Assembly: GCA_036897445.1 (NCBI GenBank)
Contig: JAYMTL010000087.1
Coordinates: 1-64,000, forward strand
Length of the DNA stretch: 64,000 bases
Direction: 5' to 3'
Origin: Pelargonium tetragonum
Taxonomy: Eukaryota > Streptophyta > Magnoliopsida > Geraniales > Geraniaceae
Positions 27,453 to 39,700 of the stretch are shown piece after piece; the first letter of the stretch is position 1, and each line of letters opens with the position of its first letter. Under the pieces are notes generated by a model, which was not told the origin of the DNA, did no database searches, and worked only from the letters and a program-made list of their open reading frames with translations. The translations under genes and the position numbers were made by a program.

Positions 27453-28530
27453 TTTCTTTAATAAAAAAAAGTCAAGGTAGCCTTTAGAAGTGAGCTTAGC
27501 TAGAATTGAAAGGATATCTCCAAGGCAGTCCTATATATATATATTTCGGATTTGTTGGATTTATAAAGGAAAGGTCCTTGTGACAGGGAGGGCTTTTTTA
27601 AGAAAACCCGGGGAATTCCTCTTTCTCCTAAATATATAATAATTAAGGAATAGACTTTTAGACTCCTCGAGATAGTTTAACGAATTGGTGGGGAGCAAGG
27701 CTCGGGAAATCGACAGATCCAATCAGCTTAAGGGTTGGTAAAAGACTGAAATGGGGAGTAAACACCCTTCTTACAAGCGTCCTAAACTGACTATAAATGA
27801 CATTCTATTCTATATATTCTTTTTGGGTGGGGTTATCTGGTTTCATCTGTATTCCCTTTTCTTAGTCTTTTTGGGAAGTATTGACTTTAATTGATTGTAA
27901 AAGAGTCCTTTTTTCTTAAGAAGCCTATAGTCACAAGGAATTTGATTTGCTGGACTTTACTTTAGGAGTTTTCTAGAGGAGTCTAATAGTCATTTTTCGC
28001 ATATTTCCGTTTGGGGTCTTATAAGAGGCAACCCCCGTTGTATACAAGTGGAGTTCAGGTAGATTCTTTTTCTTCTTAAAACAAATTAAATAGGGATCTT
28101 CTTCAGCTGCGGATATAAAAAAAATAGGGATAGAGGGGAAGCCCCGACTCTTCTTAAGTATTTTCACAGTAAATTTATAGAAGTCCACTAAACGGAAATG
28201 AATAGAGCTACTTTGAGAGAGCCCCTAACCTTTAGGAGTTGAGTTTCGGCTAATGGGAATAGAACCTACGTCTTACCGTATACTTTGTTACTTGAACTCG
28301 TGGGTGGACTACCGGGAATCCTATTAATTAAATTAAGGCGTAAAGAGACTCCTCTTTAGCTCCCGGATCTATAAAGTAATACAGGCAGGATAGTTAGGGA
28401 ATTCTGCATACCCTTACACTTCTCAAGAGACCCATAAATAAGAATGAATTTGTTAACGAATAGTCAAAATTCTAAGTAGTTAAGTAGTATAAAGGCCCTA
28501 GTTCCACTGGCTATTTCTATTCCTTAAATC
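27452..28530. other. AT-rich spacer, no gene
   Basis: It contains a run of TA dinucleotides near 27533-27544 and a 71-codon frame (27973-28188, - strand) without a recognisable product. Loosely T-arm-like words (AGAACCTACGTC, CTTGAACTCG) occur at 28261-28300 but no tRNA fold is visible. Confidence 0.4.
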
Positions 28531-28970
28531 CCAAGTGATAGAAAGCTTGACTCCAGGGTTCAACCTAACAGGGGTAAAGGGGGAGTCCAAGAATATAAAG
28601 GAGGTAAGACTCAAGATAAGTCTATCTCTAATTATAGGAATCGAGCTATCAAGAATAAGATACGGAAGAGTACTACTCTTCAGAAAGGGAAGTTGTAAGT
28701 ATCCTGAAGAGTCTCTGTATAGCAGCTAAGGAAAAGGGGTCTGATACAGAACGAGATTTTTAGAGGTATAGCTACAAGGACAAAGAGAAGTATAATACAG
28801 AGTAAGAAGAACAGTCGAAGGGTCGAGGTGGGGTAGCAGAAAGAAGAATAGAGAGTCAAGCTAAGAGTCTTATAACCCTGAAAAAATCTTTCAAAAGAGA
28901 AAGGTATGAGGATTCTGAAGTTGGTGGTTACGGGGTATGAATGTACTTTTAAAATACTATTTATTTTATT
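28530..28970 (+). repeat. Purine-rich island overlapping the longest open frame
   Basis: The + strand is rich in AAG, GGA and AGA; CTGAAGAGTCTCTGTATAGC (within 28705-28734) aligns with 25883-25909. The longest open frame of the window, 122 codons, runs antisense here (29048 to 28680). It includes a hydrophobic stretch (LRLFFLLCIILLFVLVAIPL) that could span a membrane, but this follows from purine-rich DNA read antisense, and 122 codons is about the chance maximum for the tract. I do not call it a gene. Confidence 0.4.
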
Positions 28971-29456
28971 AAACCCTAAACTTCTTCGGGTGCCCTCGGG
29001 CGGTAACAAGGACTTTAGTAAGGCTCTATCCTCTTTTAACGTAAGCACAAGGAACCGCGGTTCTCCTTAAAAAGATGTTATTGGTAAGTTTTTTACCGTA
29101 TCTCTAACAAGTAATAAGGTGAATAAATAAAAGGGAAAGTTCATTAGTTTTCTAGTCCGTAAAGCCTCCTTCTTAATAGGGGATTTGACTCCCCACTCCT
29201 AGATCTCAAGTAAGATCCAATTCCTGAATTTAGTCAAGGGCTTACTCTAAGGGGAGCTGCTTTCTTCTTTCTGCTTTTAAGGGATCCCGCGGAATAGAAA
29301 AAATAGAAAAATAAGTAATTCTAAATCTAAAACAGAGTAAAGGTTCCCGGGGGCTTTCTAAAGAATTAAATGTAGTAAATGTCAAAGTAGAATATTCTAG
29401 ATAGTGAGATTTTTGCTTTAGTCTGTACTCGTTATTATTTATCCGTTTAAAGTTTT
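28970..29456. other. AT-rich spacer, no gene
   Basis: Only a 76-codon - strand frame (29242-29472) of no recognisable family. Nothing else supported. Confidence 0.4.
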
Positions 29457-29668
29457 CTTGTTTTGGTGTCATAATATAAGGTTAACTGTACTAATACTAT
29501 AAGTTAACCTTCCTCTTTATACGATAAGAACAAAGGCAATGAGGGGCCTTAACAATGATATACTCTCTATTACTAATGTATATACCTAATCTTATATATT
29601 ATATTAACTATTTCTAATACAAATTAAAAAGAATAGCTACAATAAGGACAAGCAAGAATCAAACTTTC
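29457..29668 (+). repeat. Compact island-family member with head and tail modules
   Basis: This is the shortest member that has both ends. The head (29457-29515) shares TTTGGTGT, AAGGTTAACTGTACT and CCTTCCTC with 23.05 and 26.9 kb. Then CGATAAGAACAAAGG (29522 on) matches the GATAAG word of 26988. After an A/T/C-rich middle comes the tail (29632-29668), which aligns with 43234-43269 at about 33 of 37 positions. The roughly 212-bp span may approximate the unit length of the element. Confidence 0.55.
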
Positions 29669-30530
29669 TCGTCTTCTCGTATCCTATAATAGCTCCTACT
29701 CCTAAGATAAGTTTTTATCATAAGAGGCTTGTATAAATTAAATTTGGGCAAAGATGAAGGTAAAGAAAAGTAAAGCAGTTTCCTTTTAGGTAAAGTTAAG
29801 GTTTTTGGTTTTACAATTTTAGTCAGGTATAAGCAAAAGTCAAGTCCGGCGTATTTTCGAGTCAAGTTTAAAGTCTGGGTTTTGATGATGGTAAGGTACT
29901 CTTGTTCTATCTCGAAGACTTCCTGCCTTACCTTTATTCGCTGCAGTTGGGTAGAGCAGTGCTATCATCCAACCTCTCTAAGTTTCAAGCCTCCCTTGTC
30001 AAAACTACAGAGCGCAGGAGTTACTTTTAGATTACAGTTATCTAGAACGGATCTCCTATACTTTTTCCTACAAAAAAATTTCTTATAAATAAAGGGTGCC
30101 TAAACTCTTGATAAAATGCTATTCTAGGCGGCCTGGTATTATTCACAGGAAGACTTTTTAGTTACCCTTTAGGTGTTTTTATTGGAAAAAGGAGTTGTTT
30201 ATTCCTTATGTTCCTTCGTTGTTTACAGATTTTCCAGTTCCGGTTAGTAGAGTCTCAGGAAGGGCTTGTAAAGTTATAGAAGCTTTGATAAAAACTCCTT
30301 TTATAGCTTAAGATACTATGGGTAGTTTTTTTATCTTTCTGATCTAGTATAGGGTCTTCCCAGGAACAATTAAAGTTGAAAAGGAATTCTTAATGAAATG
30401 AATAGGGCAAATCCTTGTGGTTAAGTAATTGTGGTAAAGATTTTTTAGTTTGAGTTTAGGAAGTTCTAATAAAAGGTAATTTGTTTTCGAAAAAGAGAAT
30501 GAAATTCATGTTTATAGTTTATAGAGTGGA
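29668..30530. other. AT-rich spacer with island-like word
   Basis: CGCTGCAGTTGGGTAGAGCAG (near 29939-29959) resembles CCGTTGCAGTTAGGCAGAAG at 26948 on, so part of the repeat may continue here. Two 68-codon frames (29659-29865 and 29882-30088) have no recognisable product. Confidence 0.35.
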
Positions 30531-30790
30531 TATATAGCTCATCATAAGATACGAATGTAGCTACAAAGACTAAGACAGGTATAAAAGCTAAGAAGAAAGC
30601 TCAAAAGACAAGGGCAAGCAAGAGTCTGTCTATGAAGAAGGTTACAGGTATTAAGAAAGAGGGTCTTATGTTACATAAGGTAATGTAATTAAGGCAGAGT
30701 GCTGGTAGTACAAAAACAGGAAGATTAAGAATACGAGAAAGGGAGTAGCATTTGGAAAATTGGATATAGTATAGTCGCTTTCAAAATCAG
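30530..30790 (+). repeat. Purine-rich island
   Basis: TAGCTCATCATAAGA is followed by GTAGCTACAAAGACTAAGAC and AAAGCTCAAAAGACAAGG. The same order of words (AGCTCATAAGA, TAGCTACAAAGACT, AGCTCAAAAG) is seen at 42853-42960. Closed in all frames. Confidence 0.45.
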
Positions 30791-33700
30791 TTCATATAAT
30801 AATCTATAATAAAGAATTTCTAAAAAAAAAATCTGGAGAGATATTGGTACTAGGATTTCTCAATTCATTTCTTTGTTATGTTAGAGCGCAAGTCCATTTG
30901 ATCAGAATCCGTTGGTTCAAAATCACATTTAGAGGTCCTTTCCGCTACACTAAATCTAGTAAGAAATTCTAAGGGTTCTATAATTTTAAAGTAGAAGTAA
31001 AAAAAAAAGCATATGAAGTACACAACCTTTTAGAAATACAGTATCTGGATCCTATAGCCAACTTGTGAAATCCCGTAGAGAGTGCTTATATTACTAATGA
31101 GACAACCCTTATAAAGTCTAAGTTTAGCGAGGAAGTATCCTCTTTTTATGATTGTTTACAGAAAAAGACTTAATCAAGGAGGGTTCCCTTTGGAATTCGA
31201 TCGAAGGGAGGCCTATTCTTGTAAGAGAAATGGAGTCTAATTTCGTATATGAACACATTTGCATGGAGTTCCCTTTACTTCAGGACTCGACTCTTTGTTG
31301 CAGTTATAGTAGTAAAACAAAGAAAAAACAAGCAAAAGTGGTGGGCTAGGATTTTGTTGTAAATTTTTATTGGTTCTGGCGGTAAAATGCCTAAGGTCAT
31401 TTTTTCTGTGGCTTTAATACGAAACCAAAATTCTCAAAGTTCCTGGATTCCTTACTTTAGAGTATAACAGGGGACTCGATACTGTTTTCTAAGTTTCTAA
31501 AGCTATAAAAATTTTATGGGTAATCCTTATGCAAAAGAGCCCTATAATAGGAATCCAAAAACCTACAAGTACACAATAATAGTTGGATTCTTGGTAGGTA
31601 ACTTTCATGCAATGCCTTTTTAGAGTGATTGGTAGGTTATTCTAATATCAAGGGGAGCTCTAGAAACGTGCCTCTTTTTCTGGACTGAATCGGGAAAAAT
31701 TCTGATTAGTTAATAAACGTCGTTTTGGATTAGGAAGCTATAGAAGTTGAACTTTCTGCGGGAATACTTGAATTTAGTTTTCAATGCTCACTAGATAGTC
31801 GGGGTTCTTGATCTATTCTAGTCTCAGAGACTCCTGTAAAAACTTTGTAAAGCATTCTAAAAAAGGGATATGAGGGGTTCGCCATTTTTATTTAGGATAT
31901 TACTTGTTTCTTATCTAGTAACGAAAAAGAAGCGCGTATATAAGCGTAGGCTAGTACGAAAAAAACGAAAGGGGGCTCATATTAATTAGGGAGAAATCCT
32001 CGAGCAATAAAAGAATGCTGTTTCGAGTCCAGTTGTTAAACTTTATAGAAATTTTCTTCTTCTGAAAGTTTTGCCTTATAAAAGTCAAACAAATAAGCAA
32101 CAATTCTTCCTTTAACTCTACTGTATTCCTTTGGCATATCAAACTCTCTTCACATGGTACCTTTTAGGTGGAACTCCTTAAAACACAAATTAAAGACGCA
32201 GAGAATACAAAATGATATTCAACCCTAGGGTTATCTTTCCTCTTCTAAATATCAAGATAAGGAACTCTTTAATAGGTAATTTCGGTTTCTTTTTTCCTTC
32301 GCAGCCTCTATGCTTTGTTGATGACTTCTGAACCTGGTTGAGACTTTTAAAGGGAATAAAGGGACAAGTTACTGTGACTAGAAGCAGGCTGTAGTTCTAC
32401 AAAGCTATATTACTTTTCTATTGTCTCCGTTTCATAACTATCTTTTCAAATGTATTACTAAAGTCTTTAGTATAGGTCTAGTGCAAGCATATATAAGGCA
32501 AAGCAGAGTGCTTAAGACGGGTACTTCCTACCACAAAAGCACGGGGTACTACCGAACAAAGTACATAGTTAGAAACTAAAGACTTTTTATTGCTCTTGAC
32601 TTAGTCATTAAGTTCCCAAATCATACTAGGGGGTTGTCACAAATTGAACAGGGAACCTCAGAATTTCAGAAATCTAGCTTATATGAGACTTTTACCCGCA
32701 CCACAATCTTTTAGTTATGAAGTGTATAGAACCCAAGAATTGCCCTAGAATATCTTATCCCAACTCGTAGAAGGCGCCTTTATATCGACTTTTAGTCAGG
32801 CTAGTGTGTTTAATATCTAATCAGTGTCTAGCACCCGCACCCATTTTTACAAAGTCAGTAGTACTTATTATAGCATAAGGAGGTGTTAAGCTTAAGGAAG
32901 GCAGTTCCCGCGGAAGGAGTTTTTATAGCTTTATAGGTACTATAATCTTTCTTTTATAACTAAAATAGCAGCTTCGGATTTATACTTACATTTACATGAG
33001 TGTCAGATTTAGCAGCAAAAGTTCGGAGCTGACTAATACCAAGGAAAAGGGCTCTATTTTTTCTCTATTACGTTTATCGGAGTTCTAGTAAAAAGTCTCA
33101 AAATGAAAAATATAGAAATATAGGACAAAAAAGTAGGTAATTTTTAAGAAAGTTCCTAGGTGCGCTATAGTTCCTGAAAAGAAGAGGTCCAAACTTTCCC
33201 TTTTTGAAGGTGAATAAAGTGGATTCTTGTATTATTAAAAAGCCCTGACACAAGCCTTTTCGAAAAAGAGCGTGTGAAACTCAGAAGCAATCTAAGAGAC
33301 ACGGCAAATTTTTTGTATTATCTTCCTACAAAGTAGTACCGAGGAACCTCACACGCAGTCCGAGATTTTAAGGGGAATCCAGTTCAGTTTACTTAGTTTA
33401 GAGAACTTCTTCCCCAGCAGGCAAGGTGGGGAAACAAGGGAGGATTAAACTTATATGTATATTTGCTTTCTAAACAGGTTTTGCGTTCAACGAAAATTAC
33501 CTTAAATAAGGTGTACACAGCTCCATAAAAACTTATATTAAGAAAAAGTGCCCGCTATAAGATTCGGCTGGGGCTTAGCTCATTACTTTATTACTTATGA
33601 GTATAGAGTATCCTGGCTTTTAAGAGAAAGCCTATCCGTTTTAACTAAGGATCTTCGCGGAAGTTTTTATTACTCAAAAAAGGAGATTCTTGTTTAGTTC

Positions 33701-36700
33701 TGATTCAGGGAAATTCCAAAATTCTTGATAGCAAGAGGATTCCCGGGGGAAGTGTCCTAAAGCATTTAGCTTTGCTGGATATGTTATTTAAGTAGGATTT
33801 TGGTATAAGCGGGGTCCTTATAGAAGTCAAAAAGTCTTTTTGTAGGAAGGAATTCAGTGTGTTTCAAATATAGCTTTAGCTTCTTTGCTTAGGTTTCTTT
33901 ATTATTAACTGATCATAAACGAAAACTTTCTCTACACGTTTATCCTGCTGAGAAAGGCTCTTTTTTGAGTTGATAACTAAAGGGCGAAAAGCCTTACTCG
34001 TGGGATTTTAAACCCGTTTCGGGACTCGGTCATGAAACATTCATAGTATACATGTATACAAAGGATACTTGAACAGTTTTGGTATTCTCAAAAAGGAAGG
34101 GTTTCGGCAGGTGGCTTCACAATATTAAATTTCGCGATAAACAAGAAAAAAGAATTACAAATTTAGAGGAGGAAAAACCATCTAGGGGTTTTTAAGAGAC
34201 CCCTGTAAAAAAAGACAATTAAACTTTGTACGCAGCAGGATCTTTATAAAATTGTTTTATCTTGTAAATGCAAGTAAGTTCTTTAACTTTTATGAGTGAA
34301 TGTACAATTTACTATAAAAAATAGACTGAAAAGTCTCGAGAAAAGACTTTTGTAAAATTCGAGTTCTTTCTAATTCTAAACGATAATTTGTAGTAGTGGG
34401 ATCTCGTCTCTAACAAGAGTTAATAAACATATAGTTTTTTCACGTCCCTAACCCCAAAAATTTTTGTATGAATCTCATTTTCCCAGATACTCAACAGGAC
34501 CCCCTTTAGCTATACCCGCAGCTTTTTGCTGTATCCTAAGGCCTGCCTAACCTCTTGGCTATAAGACTTCTACTATTCCTACAGCCTCCGCCTTTCCTTT
34601 ATAAAAGATTTTAGACTCTCAGGAAACCTACTCCAAAAGTAAAGCCTTACTTTAAACTTAAACCCTTATTTGAATATCCAAAATATGTTGAAGTATAAAC
34701 AAAAGTAAGTTAGGGATAATCCATAAAAGCCCGGTTGAGCAAAAAAAGAGAATTTTAGGATAGAAATGAGGATAGAAAAAGGTAACAAGGTTTGAGTCAT
34801 TAGAATAAGAGTTTTTTAAGTCTTGGCTTTTGGGCATTTAATAAAAAGAAGAAGAGATATAGGTTTACTTAGAAGTGTTATGCGACTAGGACTCTTGTAT
34901 TGTCTTTATTCTGTAGTTACTGCAGCCTTAGTCTTAGAGTCTTTTAGTGTATAGGATACGCAACTCTGGTCTCGAAAAGTCTTTTATAATTCTAATAATT
35001 AGGGAATAAGATCCCCCAGAAAAAGTCTTTCGTAAAGACGTTTCCTAACCCTGCTATTCTATAGTTTCCTATTATATTATGTTTCATACTCATCCCCAGG
35101 TTTCCTAATATGGCCGTTCTAAAAAAGCGAATCTCTGCGTTGTGTTAATTGATAGTGCGTTTTCCTATTGTAACGCATTTAGGGAAGATTTAATAAAGCA
35201 ACAGTACTCCGCTCACTAGTATTGAAGTATTGAGTAGTGCAGCCGAAGAGTCAAAGCAGAATACCAATCTCTCTATTACTGATAAAGTATTCCGAGGAAT
35301 CTATACAAGGCATATCTGGAGTCTCCCCTCTATCACTCTATCATAAGTTCCCCGTTTTTAGTATTGAGTTCCACTTTAAAAGGCTTTTTGGTTATGGGTT
35401 TTTTATTAACAGGATTCCCCTACGAGGACTTCTAAAGGAGCTCTTTTTTCGAAAATCTTAAGATTTTCTATTTCGGTATTTTATTTGCTAAAAATAAAGT
35501 GTAACAAAGAATTAACTAAAGGTTATCAAAAATAAGATTTTCCAACATCTCTATAAAGGGGGACAAAATCGTAATGTAGTGTATAGCTATTATTTATTAG
35601 TCCTATTGATTCCTTCTCTCAGTACGCCCCGAAGTATGATTTTTTCTATACCATAGAGTTCTAATAATATAGTGGTGTACCCAAGCTGCATATTAGGGCT
35701 CCAGTCCAGTACAAAATTTTATATAATAAAAGTTCAGAAAGAAATAAACGCAAGGATTTTTTGGGGTTTAGTCGTAGGGGCAAGGGGTTTCTCATGGAAC
35801 TCTATCTTATTTCTGTCCTTCACCTTGCCTTCAATCAAAGTAATAGCAAAATAGGGCTTACCGGTTAAAGCGAAATTTCATTATAGCCGGGAATTTCTCG
35901 TTCCTAGCTGCCAGCCTCACTTGCACTCATTAAAAAACTAATAAAAAGGTAAGGGCGTAAAACTAAAATACCCATACAAAGCTTAAACCAGCCTCTGTAC
36001 GTATCTCAATCCTAATTAAAATAAAAGCTACAATTAAGAGGTGCAAAATACTACAAATAAGCCCTGTTGTAATTAAGTAAAATACACTCGTATTTAGTAA
36101 GTGTAAGTGAGTGGCTTAGATTTTCAATATCTTTGTAGTATAATATTACGGGGTTTAAAATTTCCTTATTATCCTTTAATGGAGCTGGTTTAAATTACGG
36201 GATACCCTGATAAGAGCGAAAACTCTTTCTTCTACGCCTAGAACGCAAAAATGACTTTGGAGAATTATCCTAGAAGGAGAGAAAAAAAGTTAATACTATG
36301 AAAAAAAAGGATGCTTACGTGAACCGGGTGTAGGAATGGGCGAATAAAACTAGGATCACCAGTAAAGTTTCGAATATTTCCAATTCCTGAATATCCTCTC
36401 CTTTTTAATTAAATTAAAAGGCTGGCTAGGTGCAGTTTCTTTTTTAAAAAAACCCCAGAACCTTTCCTAAATATGAGATACTAGACCTAAATTCCTTTTT
36501 CAATAGAAAATTTCACCCGGAATAAAGATAAAAAGTTATACGGGGGTCTTTTAGTCGCGGTTTTGTACAACCCCTGCGTCGGTTTCAATCTATACTTCTA
36601 TACTATAGTGTGCTATAATTCTTCCTTTCTTCGACCGGGGAATCCCATAAAAATTAACCGAGTGTTTTGAATACCTTTTTTATTCCGTTTGAAACTAAAA

Positions 36701-39700
36701 GCTCCGACCCCCTATTATTCTAATTCTAGATTTAACTTGTTCTTTCTCTGAATTTATAATAGCCCAGCCCTCTTTGACTAAGCCGCCTTTTATACCCTAG
36801 TAAAAAGTCAAAACCCGCGCTTGAATTTCCTCAACCAAGCATAGCTAGACTTAAGAAAAGGAGCGTTGGTAGTTTTCTCCTCTAGTCTAGCAGCAGAAGA
36901 GGCCTTTATGTAAATAGCAGGGAAAGTTTAAAACCACTGTACTAGATCCTCGCGAGTTCCTGAAAAGGGCAAAAAAATAAGGTAATGAAATTAAGCGGCT
37001 GCTCAATATCTAGTGAACCTAAGAATTTTGGACTTCTTGTTAGATGCTAGAACTATAACTTTATAATAAGGAACCCTTTTTATGGATCAATCAAAATTTA
37101 GTTTTTATTCCGATTCACAAAAAGAAAAAGTAAAGACCCCTAAGATTTCCTAGCAGGAATCTTATACTCTAATTACTAGAAATTTTTAGGATGCCGAATA
37201 AAACCCTTATAATTAGGCACCGGATCCCCCGTAACGGAGGCGAAAGATTTTTGGCGGAGCTTTTTCTATAGGAGGTTTAGAACTTACTTGCTAAGCTTTT
37301 TTGTAACTAACTCTAAAGGCTGTGGGGCCTCTGTACTTTGAACTGGGATTTCTGCCGTTGGGTGAGGGGCAAATAGTGACTCTCTTCTTTTCTTTATTTT
37401 TCTTCGTTTGCAAGCAAAGGCCTCCTTTATTAGTATTAGATATACTGATTTATAAAAGACTTTAATGAAGAATACCTGTAATCTAGTGAGTAAACCCATC
37501 TTTCTGTTCTGAAAGGTAGGGGCTCATTCTTATACCTACAACTGCAAGGAAAGCGGAGCTAGTACATTAATTCGCTTTTGGCCTTTGCTTAAACCCAGTA
37601 AATACTATGAAATTCTAAAGCCCTTTAAGTAATAAGTAAATACACGCTAGAAATCTCGAGAGCTTCTTGTACTTTATTTTACTTTTAACAGGAGACTTCT
37701 TTATTACTTGGTACTCGACTCGAACCCACTTGACTAAAAACTTGCTTGCTGGGGCTTTAAAAGCGACACCCAGGATAATAAAGTAGCCAGCCCCCTTTTT
37801 TTTTATTTTCGAAAATATTAGCAATTTGGGAAGCTTTTTTAGGACATCGGTGAGAGTGGAACTGCTAAAGATATTAGTCCCTCATTCATTTATATGACCT
37901 CTCTCAGAAATTGAAATAAGGAGGAACTTTGGCCACGAGAGGTCGGGGGGTTCCTATACTTTCAACTCCAAGACTGTACTTGAAATCTTTAGCACCTTTT
38001 AATTTGAATTTGAGGAATACTCTTTTTAACTTTACCAGCTTCAAAAGCAATTTGTGGGTTTTATTTGCCCCAACTTAAGGGGATAAGGGGGAGTAGTTTC
38101 GATATGGTAACTCCAGAGTTTAATAAGGTAAAAATTCGGTAGACTCAAGCTTAATAGCTCCATTAACTAGCGTTCTCTATAAAAAATTTTTATTCTTAAA
38201 AATACAGGAACCTCCTAAGCCTTTATCAACATTAAGCAAAAGCTTCTTGTATACTATAATACACGACATTAAAAAAGAAAACTTGGTTAGCAAACGTAGA
38301 AATTCATTTTTTGTAAAAGCACCCCTTGCTCACAAAGTCTTTCTAGTATATTAGCGACATTAAACTACCTATAACTCTCTGCATTCTATATTTATTAATT
38401 AAATGCCCCGAGTAACCGAGTAAGCGAAAACCTTATGCTATAGGTATTTTAAATAGATACTCATGGCAGGGTTTTCGTTTCATTTTCTATTTACAACGTA
38501 TTTAATAAAAACTTATTTTATAACATCCTGTTGTGTACGCTTTTTTATTACATTTTAAGTCTTTTTTCAAGTATACGGGCATTTTTATCGTTAGCTAGTA
38601 TTTAAACTATCTTTTCCTGGGTTTGAAGTCAAAAACCCTCCGCGTGTCAAGAAGTTAGATCTGCAGTCAGTAGAATTTTATTACCACAATACAAGTTTTT
38701 GTCTAGCAAGGTTTTTTCTAAAAAGGGCTCCTTTCAAGGGAGTCCATTCTAGTAGTACCTATATGTAATGCAATAAAGGCTTAAACAAGTCAGTCAATGT
38801 AGAGAATAAATGTCCTAGACCCATTCTAATATTAAATGAAAATATCACAGTATACAAGTTTAGCTTGGTACTAGTAAGGACCCCGTCAAAAGAAAAAGAA
38901 GTAGATTCGCAATAATAGATTGCAATTTCACGAGCACTTCCCCTAAAACGAAACTCGGTTTAAAACACTTAAATAGAAGCAAAAAAACTAAGATAAAATT
39001 GTAGGAATACCCGCAATCCAACAAGCTCTAAACGAAACCGAGAGTCTTAGGGCGCAATACTTAAGACAAAGTTGTCAAGGGTTCAAATCTCGTAAACCTG
39101 CACCTCTTTCACAGACAAAAAAGACTAATAAAAGAGCCCTCTAAGATATAAGGTACTAAAAAAAAGGCCCCGCTTGCCTCCGAGAATAAAAACTTCGAGT
39201 TTGGAAGCAGAAATCTACAGTCTAAGTACAAGTAATAACGTTATAGGACACCTCTCTCCTGGAACCAAGTTTTTCCCTATGTCTTTACAAGCTTTTAAAT
39301 TACTCTAGAAGTAATAAGGACCCCATATTCAGAAGCGTCCTTTTTTAAGCACCCGGATTACGGCCTAATGTTGTAAATCCTGAGGTGTTTAAAAAACTCG
39401 GGCGCCTTATATCTATCTTTATATTTATCAAGTATGCTTCCTAATTGCGTAATTTATTTTCATCAATAAGAGTCCTAATAATACTGCTTTTCCAAGGACA
39501 AGGCATAAAACTGTTATTCTAAAGAGATCTCGGAGGGGTGTTTCCTAAGCCCTATATAGAGCCTAACCTCCACAGAAGAAGGGAGAGTGCTAAAAACCCT
39601 GTTGTTTAAGGGGTTTCTTAGAGGAACTACTAGCCCCCCAGTTTATGAAGCTTAAGCGAAGTCTAGCCTACCAAGAAAATCTTACTTTGCTTTCCTGCCC

